This document shows positions 1-8,024 of a DNA stretch of 16,602 nt, in pieces. The notes beneath the pieces are model-generated. The model had not been told where the DNA came from and did no database searches. It worked only from the letters and a program-made list of their open reading frames with translations. The translations under genes were made by a program, and so were the position numbers. The DNA comes from Candidatus Geohydrothermomicrobium daggyaiense (lineage in GTDB: Bacteria; Actinomycetota; Geothermincolia; Fen-727; JACVIW01), in NCBI GenBank assembly GCA_015711695.1, contig JACVIW010000016.1, positions 1 to 16,602 on the forward strand, read 5' to 3'. Positions within the stretch are counted from its first letter, which is position 1, and each line of letters opens with the position of its first letter.

Positions 1-1
1 T

Positions 2-745
2 TCCGCTGAGGAAGCAAGCCGCTATTTCTCACGTCAGGCTTCGCTCACTCACCAGATAAGAAGAGATCTCTACAGAAAGGCGGGAATCTCCCGGATGAAA
101 TCGATTCTTGATGCTGGCTGCGGAACGGGCGAGATAACGTCCGAGATCAGGGAGATTACCGGGGGCTGCGTGACGGGCGTCGACATAGACGAGGATTTCA
201 TTGAATACGCAAGGTCAAGGTATAAAAATCTGGACTTCCTTTGTTCGGATTGCGCATCCCTCCCGTTTGATGAAGGAGCCTTCGACATGGTGATTTTTCA
301 TTTTTTCCTGATGTGGGTTAGGAAGCCTCAAAGGGTCTTAAAAGAAATTGCGAGGGTTTTGAAGTCAGGTGGCGTAATTCTTGCATGCGCCGAACTCGAC
401 TACGGAGGAATCATAGAATATCCCCAAAACCCTGATTTCAGGAAGGCTGAAGAGGAGGCGCTCGTTCTCCGCGGAGCGGACACCAGGATGGGAAGGAAGC
501 TTGGTTTTGTTTTGAGGAATGCGGGCTTAAGCGTAAGGCATGGGATATATTCTTCCGTGATACAGGGAGATGAACTGATGGAAAACATTGAATTCATGAA
601 GGATATATATTTTAGGGATTTCACGCTTCTTATGGATGAGAAAAAAGCACGCCGGCTCATTGATAGTGAAATGAAACTCGCCCGCCAGGGTAAAATGATT
701 GTCACCCCTGTTTTTTGGGCGCTCGCAAGGAAAGTCGGGGCGTAA
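2..745 (+). CDS. SAM-dependent class I methyltransferase, 5' end outside window
   Basis: Probable small-molecule methyltransferase with a Rossmann SAM-binding fold; the substrate is unknown. Motif I is LDAGCGTGE just after the ATG at 95. Next come the acidic strand-2 motif (GVDIDEDF) and a motif IV region (FDEGAFDMVIFHFF) followed by VLKEIARVLKSGG, the usual post-motif signature of the ubiE/Methyltransf_11 type. The reading frame is open without a stop from base 2 to the ATG at 95. This upstream part reads like the helical lead-in normal for the family (it contains YFSRQASLTHQIRRDLY), and it has no ATG, GTG or TTG. The ATG at 95 would leave almost nothing before motif I and has no Shine-Dalgarno site, so I infer that the true start lies left of the window. 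The C-terminal third is specific to a subfamily I do not recognise. No operon partner is visible. Confidence 0.85.
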   Translation, partial: SAEEASRYFSRQASLTHQIRRDLYRKAGISRMKSILDAGCGTGEITSEIREITGGCVTGVDIDEDFIEYARSRYKNLDFLCSDCASLPFDEGAFDMVIFHFFLMWVRKPQRVLKEIARVLKSGGVILACAELDYGGIIEYPQNPDFRKAEEEALVLRGADTRMGRKLGFVLRNAGLSVRHGIYSSVIQGDELMENIEFMKDIYFRDFTLLMDEKKARRLIDSEMKLARQGKMIVTPVFWALARKVGA

Positions 746-1171
746 AAAATTTGAAATCGCGGGTACAATCCGCCTTTCGCAACCAGTGGCAGAGATTCGA
801 GGTTTTGAATAACAAACTATTGAGTTGAAATGCCGGGCACGATTTGTCTTTGTTAATTTCGGAAATGAACCCGCGTTTTCTCCTGATTCAGTCAGTGTTT
901 CGAACTGGCGTAAAAATACCCGGGTATCATAACCGTTAGAAACTTTTCCGCGACTAATCGTTCATTCTCAAATTGTCCGGCACGTGCCTGAAACAAAGCG
1001 AACTGAACGGTGAATAAAGCTTAGTTATGGTGTTTGATCCCGACCTTATAGTTTCATTGATTCTTCTCAATGTGATTTTCGACATTTGCTGTAGGCTTGA
1101 GACAGAAGGTTTAAAAAACAAAACTTAAATAAACATCGTCAGGTATTTAGAAAGGTAAATATAGGAGTGGT
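746..1171. other. Intergenic region, no supported gene
   Basis: About 425 bases between the methyltransferase and the thioredoxin-domain gene. I see no convincing gene, terminator or promoter. It contains a 12-base perfect palindrome (ATACCCGGGTAT, 916-927) and a 10-base one (GGCACGTGCC, 979-988), both of a length expected by chance. A 33-codon ORF at 1027-1128 has a hydrophobic middle but no ribosome binding site. Confidence 0.5.
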
Positions 1172-3106
1172 TTGGGCGTGAACAATTCAAAAAGCGATGA
1201 GGGTTTCCATTTCAGCCCGAGGGCGAACAGGGCGTCGGAAATAAACTGGTATGACTGGGACATCGAGCCCTTCGAACGCGCTCAACAGCAAGGCAAGCTC
1301 GTTTTGCTTTCGATATCCGCTTCGTGGTGTCATTGGTGTCACGTAATGGATGAAACGACATTCTCTCATCCAGATGTGATCAGGAAGATAAATGAGAAAT
1401 TCATAGCGGTCAGGGTTGATTCCGACAAAAGACCCGACATAAACAGGCGATACAACCAGGGAGGCTGGCCAACGATAGCCTTCCTTTTGCCAAATGGGGC
1501 TGCTATTGCTGGACTTACCTATGCTCCACCCGAATATTTTTCCGCCCTGCTCGATAAGTTAAGCGCACTATATGCAAGCAGGAAAGAGGACATAGAGGTT
1601 CAGGCTGCTCTGCTTGCGAAAGAAGAGGAAGCGCTTTACGGTGCAATGAAAGGAGAAGGAAAGATACCGAAAACTATCACCAAATGGCTTGTCTCTCTGG
1701 TGGCAAGGGAGGCAGACAGGGATTTTGGGGGGCTCGGGTCCGAACCGAAATTCCCGCCCACAGGTGCTCTGGAATTCTCCCTTTCGAGGCTGGAACGTTT
1801 CGGTGACGGTCAAATGAAAGATTTTGTTATCTCAACCCTGGACGGAATGTTAAACGGTGGCCTTTTCGACAGTTTGGAGGGAGGTTTTTTCCGCTATTCC
1901 ACCACAAGGGATTGGTCAAAGCCTCATTATGAGAAGATGCTCGAGGACAACGCTGAACTTTCGCGCATATACCTCGCTGCTTCACGTATTTTCAATGACT
2001 CCACCTACGAAAATACGGCGAGGAAAACGATAGAGTATTGCCTTGAAAGGCTTTATTTGCCGGACGTACCTGGTTTCGGGGGGAGCCAGGATGCTGACGA
2101 GCAGTATTATATGAGGGACGCTTTCGGGAGAAAGACGGTTAAAGCGCCTGCTGTTGATTTGACACTGTTTGTGGACGCAAACTCCCTTATGATCTCTTCC
2201 CTTGCTTATGCTTCAGCGATTCTCAATATGCCTTTTTTGCTGGACAGAGCGGTCGAAATTGCCGATTTCATATGGAAGAAGGGTTTTCTTCCCTCGAAAG
2301 GTTTGTGTCACTATTTCCCACCCGTGTCTCGCGCACCAAAAGTTTGGGGCGAGGCGCGGGACCAGGTTTTCTTTTTGAAAGCGCTTCTCGACCTGTACCA
2401 GATCGCTGGCTCGGAGATTTTTCTTGAAAGGGCTGTTCAACTTGCCGATTTGCTTACAGGTTCATATTTGAGTGAACATGGCTGGTTGGGGGAGGCAGTT
2501 GCTCTCAAGTATAGGGATGGGAAGCAACAAACCTTTCAGAATGCGCCGGAGAAAAATGTGGGCGGGCAGGACCCGCAATTTTATCCAATGGGCTCATGTC
2601 AGAGAACTTTTAAAAAAGAAAACCTGCTCTCATGTCTTCCCGTTGATATGCCCGATATAAAAGTTAACGGCATCGCCATTATCTCACTGGTTGCGCTGGA
2701 GGCGCTCATACCGGAACGGCTCGCTGGAGATAGGAAATTCGGGTTTAAAGACGCAGCGCAAAGTATAGCCGAGTCTTTAAGCGGAGCATACGAGCGTTTT
2801 TCCCATTTTGCTGCCTGGTATGCGATGGGTGTGGATAATCTTTTGAAAGGGAATATTGAGGTGAGAATTTCTCCTGATGCCTCGCTGGAGTCAGAAAGTG
2901 AAATCTTAAGGCAGTTCATTTCCATATTTGATCTCAGGACAGTTGTCAGGCGTGAAAGGGTGGATGATTTCATCGAGGAGGATTCCACTGAAGGAAGACC
3001 CATGGCAGTGATCTGCGCTCCAGGAAAATGTATCTCTGTAAGTTCTCTACCGGATATAGCCGAGATTAAAAAAGAAACTTATTCAGACGACTGGCTCGAT
3101 GATTGA
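1172..3106 (+). CDS. YyaL/SPATA20-family thioredoxin-domain protein (DUF255)
   Basis: An N-terminal thioredoxin-like domain (about residues 22-130) is fused to a long helical region of the six-hairpin glycosidase-like type, as in bacterial YyaL and mammalian SPATA20. The family hallmark CHWCH is at residues 53-57, within SASWCHWCHVMDE, followed by RVDSDKRPDI and GGWPTIAFLLP. The C-terminal part carries family features such as GGFFRYS, HYEKMLEDNA and GGSQDADE. At 644 residues it is slightly shorter than usual. The segment between RPDI and GGWP is only a few residues, whereas most members have about ten more (ending TGxGGWP). The biochemical role of the family is not established; redox or protein-disulfide function is inferred from CxxC. 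No signal peptide, so probably cytoplasmic. Start is TTG at 1172 or GTG at 1178; AGGAG at 1163-1167 precedes them by 4 or 10 bases. It stands alone, with a terminator downstream. Confidence 0.88.
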   Translation: MGVNNSKSDEGFHFSPRANRASEINWYDWDIEPFERAQQQGKLVLLSISASWCHWCHVMDETTFSHPDVIRKINEKFIAVRVDSDKRPDINRRYNQGGWPTIAFLLPNGAAIAGLTYAPPEYFSALLDKLSALYASRKEDIEVQAALLAKEEEALYGAMKGEGKIPKTITKWLVSLVAREADRDFGGLGSEPKFPPTGALEFSLSRLERFGDGQMKDFVISTLDGMLNGGLFDSLEGGFFRYSTTRDWSKPHYEKMLEDNAELSRIYLAASRIFNDSTYENTARKTIEYCLERLYLPDVPGFGGSQDADEQYYMRDAFGRKTVKAPAVDLTLFVDANSLMISSLAYASAILNMPFLLDRAVEIADFIWKKGFLPSKGLCHYFPPVSRAPKVWGEARDQVFFLKALLDLYQIAGSEIFLERAVQLADLLTGSYLSEHGWLGEAVALKYRDGKQQTFQNAPEKNVGGQDPQFYPMGSCQRTFKKENLLSCLPVDMPDIKVNGIAIISLVALEALIPERLAGDRKFGFKDAAQSIAESLSGAYERFSHFAAWYAMGVDNLLKGNIEVRISPDASLESESEILRQFISIFDLRTVVRRERVDDFIEEDSTEGRPMAVICAPGKCISVSSLPDIAEIKKETYSDDWLDD

Positions 3107-3183
3107 ACCTTTTGCTTCCCGAATTCTCCCCCTGGTATTGTAGGATGGAGCAATCTGAAAATTTTTTTGTCTCATTGTTTTAT

Positions 3184-3220
3184 TGCCAATCTCTTTATCG
3201 GGGATTCTATTGGCATTTTT
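3184..3220 (+). terminator. Rho-independent terminator after the thioredoxin-domain gene
   Basis: TGCCAAT (3184-3190) pairs perfectly with ATTGGCA (3209-3215) around an 18-base loop, and five T residues follow directly (3216-3220), continuing CTT. It lies about 80 bases after the stop of the upstream gene and about 120 before ychF, so it separates the two transcripts. An alternative inner pairing (AATCTC with GGGATT) is possible. The stem is not GC-rich, so efficiency is uncertain. Confidence 0.55.
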
Positions 3221-3339
3221 CTTAGTTGTGACCACGATAAGCTATAAAATAAAAACTGAAGGGCATAGCTTATTCGGGCACGTTCGGATCATATCAATGA
3301 GTTTACAAGGTTGATTTGTAAGAGAAATCGGGGTGACCT

Positions 3340-4431
3340 TTGAGTTCGCTTGAAATCGGTATCGTCGGGATACCAAACGCGGGCAAGACTACCCTTTTCA
3401 ACGCACTTTCCAGAGCAGGTGCGCAGGTCGCATCCTTCCCGTTTACAACGGTGGAGCCGAATGTCGGAGTGGTGCCTGTTCCTGATCCGCGTCTTGAAAA
3501 AATTGCCGCTCTTGCCGGATGTGAAAGAAAAGTTCCCGCGACTGTACGTTTTGTTGATATAGCTGGTCTTGTAGAAGGAGCGAGTCGGGGTGAGGGTCTC
3601 GGGAACAAGTTTCTCGCGAGGATCAGGGAAGTTGACGCCGTGCTCCATGTGGTTAGAGCGTTTGATGAGCCTGATATCGCCCATGTTGCCGGGAGTGTAG
3701 ACCCGGTGAGGGACGCGGAACTTGTTGACACCGAGATAAGGCTCGCAGATCTCGAACATCTATCAAGGCTTGTTGAGAAGGCGAAAAGAGACGCCAAAAA
3801 GGGAGACAAGGTTTCTGGTCAGCGGTTAAATGATCTTCTTTCTCTCCAGAGGATTGTCGAGGAAGGGCAAATAGACCAGCGCGACTCCCTTGTAAAGGAA
3901 CTTGCTGAGAAGTTTCGTGGTGAGGGAATTCTATCCCTAAAACCGACGATAATCGCTCTCAACATCGGGGAGAATGATGATACCGAATCCTTAGTCGCGA
4001 AAATGCTTGACTGGGCGAACCCCAGGGGGATTGTGGTAATTCCCGTTTGCGCGAGAGTTGAGGCGGAACTCGCGGAACTTCCCCCTGAAGAAGCGCTCGA
4101 GTTCGAAAAGGAACTCGGGATTGATGAGGAGAGTCTTGCCAGAGTGATACGTGCAGGTTATCAGCTCCTAGGGCTTATAACGTATTTCTCAATTGACTCA
4201 GGTGAATGCCGCGCATGGGCTCTTAAGCGTGGTTCTACCGCTTTAAAAGCCGCCGGAAAGATTCACACCGACTTCGAAAAGGGATTTATCAAAGCAGAGG
4301 TTGTTCATTACGAGGATTTCTTGAGATGCGGAAACTTCCATCAGGCAAGGGAAGCGGGCTGTCTTCTTGTCGAGGGAAAAGAATACATCGTTCAGGACGG
4401 GGATGTAATCCACTTCAAGTTCTCCAAATGA
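3340..4431 (+). CDS. ychF: Redox-regulated ATPase YchF (OLA1/Obg-family)
   Basis: Ribosome-associated TRAFAC P-loop NTPase of the Obg superfamily that prefers ATP over GTP. G1 is GIPNAGKT at residues 10-17, switch/G2 is FPFTTVEPNVG, G3 is DIAGLVEGAS. The G4 position is NIGE (residues 208-211), not NKxD; NxxE is the known YchF signature behind its ATP preference. A coiled-coil helical insert (EHLSRLVEKAKRDAKKG and following) sits in the middle. The C-terminal TGS domain (about 278-363) is typical: GLITYFS, AAGKIHTDFEKGFIKAEV, QDGDVIHFKF. At 363 residues it is a standard full-length member. The start is TTG at 3340, because it gives the family N-terminus directly before the first beta strand and GGGGTGA lies just upstream; no ATG is available. 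Monocistronic by spacing. Confidence 0.97.
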   Translation: MSSLEIGIVGIPNAGKTTLFNALSRAGAQVASFPFTTVEPNVGVVPVPDPRLEKIAALAGCERKVPATVRFVDIAGLVEGASRGEGLGNKFLARIREVDAVLHVVRAFDEPDIAHVAGSVDPVRDAELVDTEIRLADLEHLSRLVEKAKRDAKKGDKVSGQRLNDLLSLQRIVEEGQIDQRDSLVKELAEKFRGEGILSLKPTIIALNIGENDDTESLVAKMLDWANPRGIVVIPVCARVEAELAELPPEEALEFEKELGIDEESLARVIRAGYQLLGLITYFSIDSGECRAWALKRGSTALKAAGKIHTDFEKGFIKAEVVHYEDFLRCGNFHQAREAGCLLVEGKEYIVQDGDVIHFKFSK

Positions 4432-5330
4432 ACTATTCGCTAATTGGTGTTTCAGTGAAGGCTTTATCATCCTGGTTTGACCGCTTTTATCGATCTGCGG
4501 GACCTAGCTTCGCGTCATAAAGTTTCGAGGGAAGCGCCAGTATTTATTCTTAGATGATATTTGAGGTGGCAACCACTTCGCTGACGTGATTCTCGCAGGC
4601 GCAGAAAGAAACCATTTTCTCCTATATTTTTTGATTTGGAAAACCTTGACGCATGCCGGATACGTAAGAACCATTTAGTCGCCTTAAAGTTAAGGCTATA
4701 GTTTGCCACCAGGAAAGCATCAATAATCATTATAAAGTTAAAGTTTTTCAAGCGTTAATTTATTTAACCTTTTAAGCATTCATCCCTGACAATCTTCATT
4801 CAGGTCACCACCTTCTTGCGTGAAGAAGGGGGAAGAATTTCAACGTTGATGCCCATATCTTCAAAAGAACTTTTTACTTTGTTGTAAAGTTGTGCTTCAT
4901 GCTTCCCTCTAATCCTCGAAAGCTTGCCATTGTTAGTATTCCCCTTCTTATCCCTTGTGCTGACCCTTTATTAAGATACTCGCCGGCTTTGAGCGTTTTT
5001 TATATCTCGTTAATATACAAAGGTACTAAACGCTTTTATTTTTTACGTTCATGGAGTTTATGTTGCCTCCCTTTAGCACTTCTCTGGGACTGCCGTAATT
5101 GTCACCATTTCAAATTTCACAGCTATCCCTGGGGCACCCTTTGCACTGTAAGAAGAATTACTTCCTTTGAATTTTCATATTCTTGGCGATTTATAACCAA
5201 CAAATCGTTTTTGGCATACCTCTATTTTGAGTTAATTCGAAGTCTTTATTTAGGCGCTGCCGGGGTTTATAATATTGCTTGTATTGCTTGAACCGTGAAA
5301 ACGGGTCAAATTACATACACGTAAGGTTCC
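4432..5330. other. Long AT-richer intergenic region with decayed coding traces
   Basis: Almost 900 bases between ychF and radC without an intact gene. Direct observations: a short hairpin (GAGGTGG-CAA-CCACTTC, 4563-4579); a near-perfect palindrome GCCTTAAAGTTAAGGC (4681-4696); a 7-bp hairpin CCTTCTT-GCGTG-AAGAAGG (4811-4829), which lies inside the minus-strand coding trace described separately; and an antisense 133-codon plus-strand frame from a TTG at 4890 with no ribosome binding site and implausible composition, which I do not call. On the minus strand, short protein-like stretches occur in shifting frames between about 4800 and 5160. The likeliest reading is a graveyard of one or more degraded genes. 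No tRNA or recognisable RNA gene is seen. Confidence 0.45.
4800..4999 (-). pseudogene. Possible decayed gene fragment, function unknown
   Basis: The minus-strand frame that ends at the TGA at 4800-4802 is open back to 4967 and contains a well-composed stretch (KLSRIRGKHEAQLYNKVKSS, then FEDMGINVEILPP and SRKKVV). It has no usable start codon upstream. The adjacent frame continues protein-like further upstream (KAGEYLNKGSAQGIRRGILT) and meets the first near 4926, as expected after a single-base indel. A third open piece lies further upstream, ending at a TAA at 5073-5075 (containing GIAVKFEMVTITAVPEKC). I do not recognise a family. Chance open frames in noncoding DNA remain a real alternative; a frameshifted remnant is my inference from the amino-acid composition. 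Confidence 0.3.
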
Positions 5331-6047
5331 ATGAAAAAACAGCTTAAAAATCTGTTACCCGCGCAAGATATGGAATTTTTTGAGCTCACTGATGAAGCGT
5401 TGCTTGCGCTGCTTGTCGGAAGCTGCTCTCCATCAAATGAAAAGTTGGACATTGCCGGGCGTATAATTGAAAGCGCGGGAGGAATCGGTGGTTTTTTGGA
5501 TATTGATTTTGCTGATCTGTGCAAACTCAAAGGAGTTAGTCCTGCTACTGCCTGCCGAATCCTGGCGGCTGTTGAGTTTGGCTCAAGAGTGCTTTTCACA
5601 AGGATGGACGGGAACAAGCTCAACTCGAGCATGAAAGTATTTGAACACTTCTTTCCGCTGTTTGCCCGGGAAAAAGTCGAGGTATTTATGTGTGTCCTGC
5701 TCGACTCCAAACTAATGATTAACACCTTGAAAGAAATATCAAGGGGCACGCTTACCGCAAGCTTAGTGCACCCGCGGGACGCTTTTAAGGAGGCTGTGCG
5801 AAGATCAGCTTCCGGCATCATATTCGTTCATAATCATCCGAGCGGTGATCCTGAGCCCTCTTTAGAGGATGTACGAATCACAAGAAGGCTCTTTAACGTC
5901 GGGGAACTGATTTGTATCCCTGTGATTGACCATGTCATCATTGGAAGTGCATCAACGTATTATAGTTTCGCTGATTCCGGCGAGCTTAAGGCAGCCAACA
6001 TTCAGGATTACGGGGGCGATCTCCTGAAACAGGGGTTTGTTTGTTAG
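5331..6047 (+). CDS. radC: RadC/YeeS-family JAB (MPN+) domain protein
   Basis: An N-terminal helix-hairpin-helix-like region (about residues 60-85, DLCKLKGVSPATACRI) is followed by a JAB/MPN+ metalloprotease-fold domain. The JAMM motif is complete: HNHPSGDPEPSLED places zinc ligands H167, H169 and D180, with E117 a candidate catalytic glutamate. The flanking segment SRGTLTASLVHPRDAFKEA is highly typical of RadC. Length 238 fits the family (about 220-240). Despite the name, a role in recombinational repair was not upheld in E. coli; the function remains unsettled. The ATG at 5331 is preceded by a modest AAGG (5322-5325). It is the first gene of a plus-strand run with the acyltransferase 77 bases downstream, which may or may not be co-transcribed. 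Confidence 0.93.
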   Translation: MKKQLKNLLPAQDMEFFELTDEALLALLVGSCSPSNEKLDIAGRIIESAGGIGGFLDIDFADLCKLKGVSPATACRILAAVEFGSRVLFTRMDGNKLNSSMKVFEHFFPLFAREKVEVFMCVLLDSKLMINTLKEISRGTLTASLVHPRDAFKEAVRRSASGIIFVHNHPSGDPEPSLEDVRITRRLFNVGELICIPVIDHVIIGSASTYYSFADSGELKAANIQDYGGDLLKQGFVC

Positions 6048-6124
6048 GATAAGGAGCGGGTTTCCTTGCTGTGATAAAAACGGGAAACCAGAGGAAAAGA
6101 TAGTTTTGGGAAGCGGAAGGGAAA

Positions 6125-6751
6125 ATGAAACCACTTGATTTTGCAAGACTTGCGCGCGAGGTAATGGCACACCCGAGGGTGGCCTTTAACGCCTGGTACC
6201 TGAAAAAAAAGGGTGTCCAGATGGGTGAGAGGGTCTGGATTTCTGGGTGGGTAGATCTTGTTCTTGCTGGGGAATCCACGCTTGCGCTTGGCAATGACGT
6301 ATTCATCCCGAGGACGATTCAAATCAGGGGAAATGACAAAGGGCGCATCATAATAGGAGATGGGGTTTCGATAGATTCATGGGCAAGGCTCGCTGTGGCT
6401 CACGATGCGACACTGAAGGTAGGAAACAGGGTTGGCATCGGCCCTTACAATATCTTTAACGCTTTTGATGATCTCACAATCGGGGACGAAACAATGTTCG
6501 GTCCATTCGTGAACATAAACTGTGCCGACCACGGTGTTAAACTCGGAACACCTATGAGGGAGCAGATGGGTACTTATGCTCCTGTCCGGATAGGTCGTGA
6601 CTGCTGGCTGGGCGCGCTTGTTGTCGTTTTGAAGGGTGTCATTATCGGGGATGGGGCTGTCATTGGCGCTGGAAGCGTTGTGACCCGCGACATTCCACCA
6701 TACACAATAGCTGCCGGCGTTCCGGCGAAGGTGATTCGGGAAAGGGAGTAG
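6125..6751 (+). CDS. Hexapeptide-repeat (left-handed beta-helix) acyltransferase
   Basis: A LacA/WecG-like acyl-CoA-dependent O- or N-acyltransferase, probably modifying a sugar or surface polysaccharide precursor; the substrate cannot be read from the sequence. A short helical N-terminus precedes a series of [LIV]GxxxxI-type repeats (LALGNDVFI, IIIGDGVSI, LKVGNRVGI, LTIGDETMF). Then comes a loop with NCADHGVKLGTPMREQ, whose histidine is the expected catalytic base position, and more coils (VRIGRDCWLG, VIIGDGAVIGAGSVVTRDIP). The closing AAGVPAKVIR is the standard family ending. GGAAGGG just upstream of the ATG is a good ribosome binding site. The next gene starts only 9 bases after the stop, suggesting an operon with the DUF192 protein. 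Confidence 0.88.
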   Translation: MKPLDFARLAREVMAHPRVAFNAWYLKKKGVQMGERVWISGWVDLVLAGESTLALGNDVFIPRTIQIRGNDKGRIIIGDGVSIDSWARLAVAHDATLKVGNRVGIGPYNIFNAFDDLTIGDETMFGPFVNINCADHGVKLGTPMREQMGTYAPVRIGRDCWLGALVVVLKGVIIGDGAVIGAGSVVTRDIPPYTIAAGVPAKVIRERE

Positions 6752-6760
6752 GTAGACTGA

Positions 6761-7198
6761 TTGCGTTTTCGTCGCATAAGAAGTTCTTTTACTGAAGATG
6801 CCTCAATATTGATTTTTTCCCCGGATCGGTCACTGTTCAGGATCTTGAACGCGAGCAAGGGGTCAGTTCTTGTCAGAAAAGCCGTGCTCGCCACCGGTTT
6901 TTTCACGCGGTTCAAAGGTCTTTCTTTCAACAGAGATGTTCAGCCTGATGCTGGGATGATTTTTCCACTGTGTTCAAGCATTCACACTTTCGGGATGCGC
7001 TTTCCCATTGACGTTGTTTTTATCGACGATTCATTCAGGGTTCTGCGAGTTTTTGAAAAACTTCCACCCCAGAGGTTTTCTCACCCGGTAAGGGGTTCTT
7101 TCTGTGCGATTGAGCTTCTGGGTGGCGCTGCTCGGCAAAGCAGGACGGAAATCGAAGACGAGCTTGCCTTCGAGCCTTTCTATGAGGAGATATTTTAA
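6761..7198 (+). CDS. DUF192 family protein
   Basis: A small cytosolic-type DUF192 domain protein of unknown biochemical function. The hallmark is HTFGMRFPIDVVFID (from about residue 75), preceded by FFTRFKGLSF and followed by the FAIELLGG-like stretch CAIELLGGAA. The annotated TTG at 6761 gives 145 residues, but the first 28 or so (many Arg, Ser and Phe) are unlike the family, which usually begins near the NASKGSVLV segment. A TTG at 6845 would start there, although AGGA (6839-6842) is only two bases before it. The start is therefore unsure. No signal peptide is present, unlike the many exported DUF192 proteins. It is the last gene of the radC-acyltransferase run and converges on the minus-strand ABC gene. 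Confidence 0.85.
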   Translation: MRFRRIRSSFTEDASILIFSPDRSLFRILNASKGSVLVRKAVLATGFFTRFKGLSFNRDVQPDAGMIFPLCSSIHTFGMRFPIDVVFIDDSFRVLRVFEKLPPQRFSHPVRGSFCAIELLGGAARQSRTEIEDELAFEPFYEEIF

Positions 7199-7242
7199 GT
7201 TTCGTAAAAGTCTCGAAAGCGAACAAACTCGGTAGCATGTAC

Positions 7243-7281
7243 GGCAATTAAGGAATTGGTAATAACTTCTTTATAATTGCC
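7243..7281. terminator. Candidate bidirectional terminator between convergent genes
   Basis: GGCAATTA (7243-7250) pairs with TAATTGCC (7274-7281), eight perfect pairs, and the stem may extend inward through AGGAA with TTCTT. It sits in the 109-base gap between two convergent stop codons, the place where a shared terminator is expected. Neither side has a clean T tract, so the call rests on position and pairing only. Confidence 0.3.
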
Positions 7282-7307
7282 TCCTTTGAGCAATGAAGGC
7301 ATCTGTC

Positions 7308-8024
7308 TTACCATACGAGATTTTCTGGATCCTCAGGCTTCTCGTTTCTGGTTATGCTTGATATCTCTCCGCTGTGAAGTTTGACAACCGTGTCTGCCAT
7401 CTGAGCTATCGCTGAGTTGTGGGTAACCACTACGAAATTGCACCGTTCTTCCGTTGCGATGTCTCTCATGAGCCTGAGTATCATCTTGCCCGTGTCATAA
7501 TCCAGCTCTCCGGTTGGCTCGTCACAGAGAACTACCGGAGGTCGCTTGGCGAGCGCTCTCGCTATTGCCACTCGCTGCTGCTCACCTCCAGAAAGCTGGC
7601 TTGGGAAGTGGTCTGCTCTATCGCCGAGCCCCACTTTTTCGAGTATTTCCTTCGCTGAGCCTCTCTTTTCGCGTGGCACTAAATCAAGGGCGAATTCAAC
7701 GTTTTCCCGGGCCGTGAGAGTGGGAATGAGGTTAAAGAACTGAAAAACGAAACCCACGGTTTCTCTCCTGAATGCTGTGAGCTCTTTTTCGCTTAATCGG
7801 GAAATGTCCCTTCCCCCGACAACGATCTTTCCGGACGTGGGAGTGTCTATCCCTCCTATTAGGTTAAGCATGGTCGTTTTGCCTGATCCGCTTGGACCGA
7901 GAATTACTATGAACTCGCCACGATGGACTTCGAGGCTCACCTCTTTCAGCGCATGGACCTCCACCTCGCCCATTCTGTATATCTTTGAAACCCTATCAAG
8001 AAGGACGGTTATATTATCTTCCAA
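7308..8024 (-). CDS. ABC transporter ATP-binding protein, LolD/MacB type
   Basis: A nucleotide-binding subunit with every ABC motif: Walker A GPSGSGKT (43-50), Q-loop Gln95 (FVFQFFNL), signature LSGGEQQ (144-150), Walker B VVLCDEP (164-170) with D175 of the D-loop, and switch His202 (VVTH). The wording FNLIPTLTARENVE and the 238-residue length match the LolD/MacB/FtsE-like group, which works with FtsX/MacB-type permeases in lipoprotein, macrolide or peptide handling. No permease is found downstream within the window: its 3' end faces convergent plus-strand genes, so the partner must be elsewhere. The start is TTG (8022-8024 on the plus strand as CAA), with GAGGTGA about five bases upstream. 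It is the only minus-strand gene here and diverges from the histidine kinase gene. Confidence 0.93.
   Translation of the reverse strand: MEDNITVLLDRVSKIYRMGEVEVHALKEVSLEVHRGEFIVILGPSGSGKTTMLNLIGGIDTPTSGKIVVGGRDISRLSEKELTAFRRETVGFVFQFFNLIPTLTARENVEFALDLVPREKRGSAKEILEKVGLGDRADHFPSQLSGGEQQRVAIARALAKRPPVVLCDEPTGELDYDTGKMILRLMRDIATEERCNFVVVTHNSAIAQMADTVVKLHSGEISSITRNEKPEDPENLVW

Noticed and set aside
95..745. Methyltransferase starting at the ATG at 95
   Set aside because: The frame is open to the left edge with family-like residues, the ATG lies right before motif I, and no ribosome binding site precedes it; the gene is better treated as cut by the window.
916..927. Perfect 12-base palindrome ATACCCGGGTAT as an operator
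   Set aside because: Several palindromes of this length are expected by chance in 16.6 kb, and no promoter or gene start lies close by.
1027..1128. 33-codon ORF with a hydrophobic core (LIVSLILLNVIF), possible small membrane protein
   Set aside because: No Shine-Dalgarno sequence before the ATG, very short, and composition possible by chance; no support beyond hydrophobicity.
4515..4751. Minus-strand 78-codon open frame
   Set aside because: Low-complexity, unrecognisable product in an AT-rich gap; it spans a short palindrome and has no credible ribosome binding site.
4890..5291. Plus-strand 133-codon open frame from TTG
   Set aside because: No ribosome binding site, odd composition rich in Cys, Tyr, Phe, Leu and Ser typical of noncoding AT-rich DNA, no recognisable family, and antisense to better protein-like minus-strand traces.
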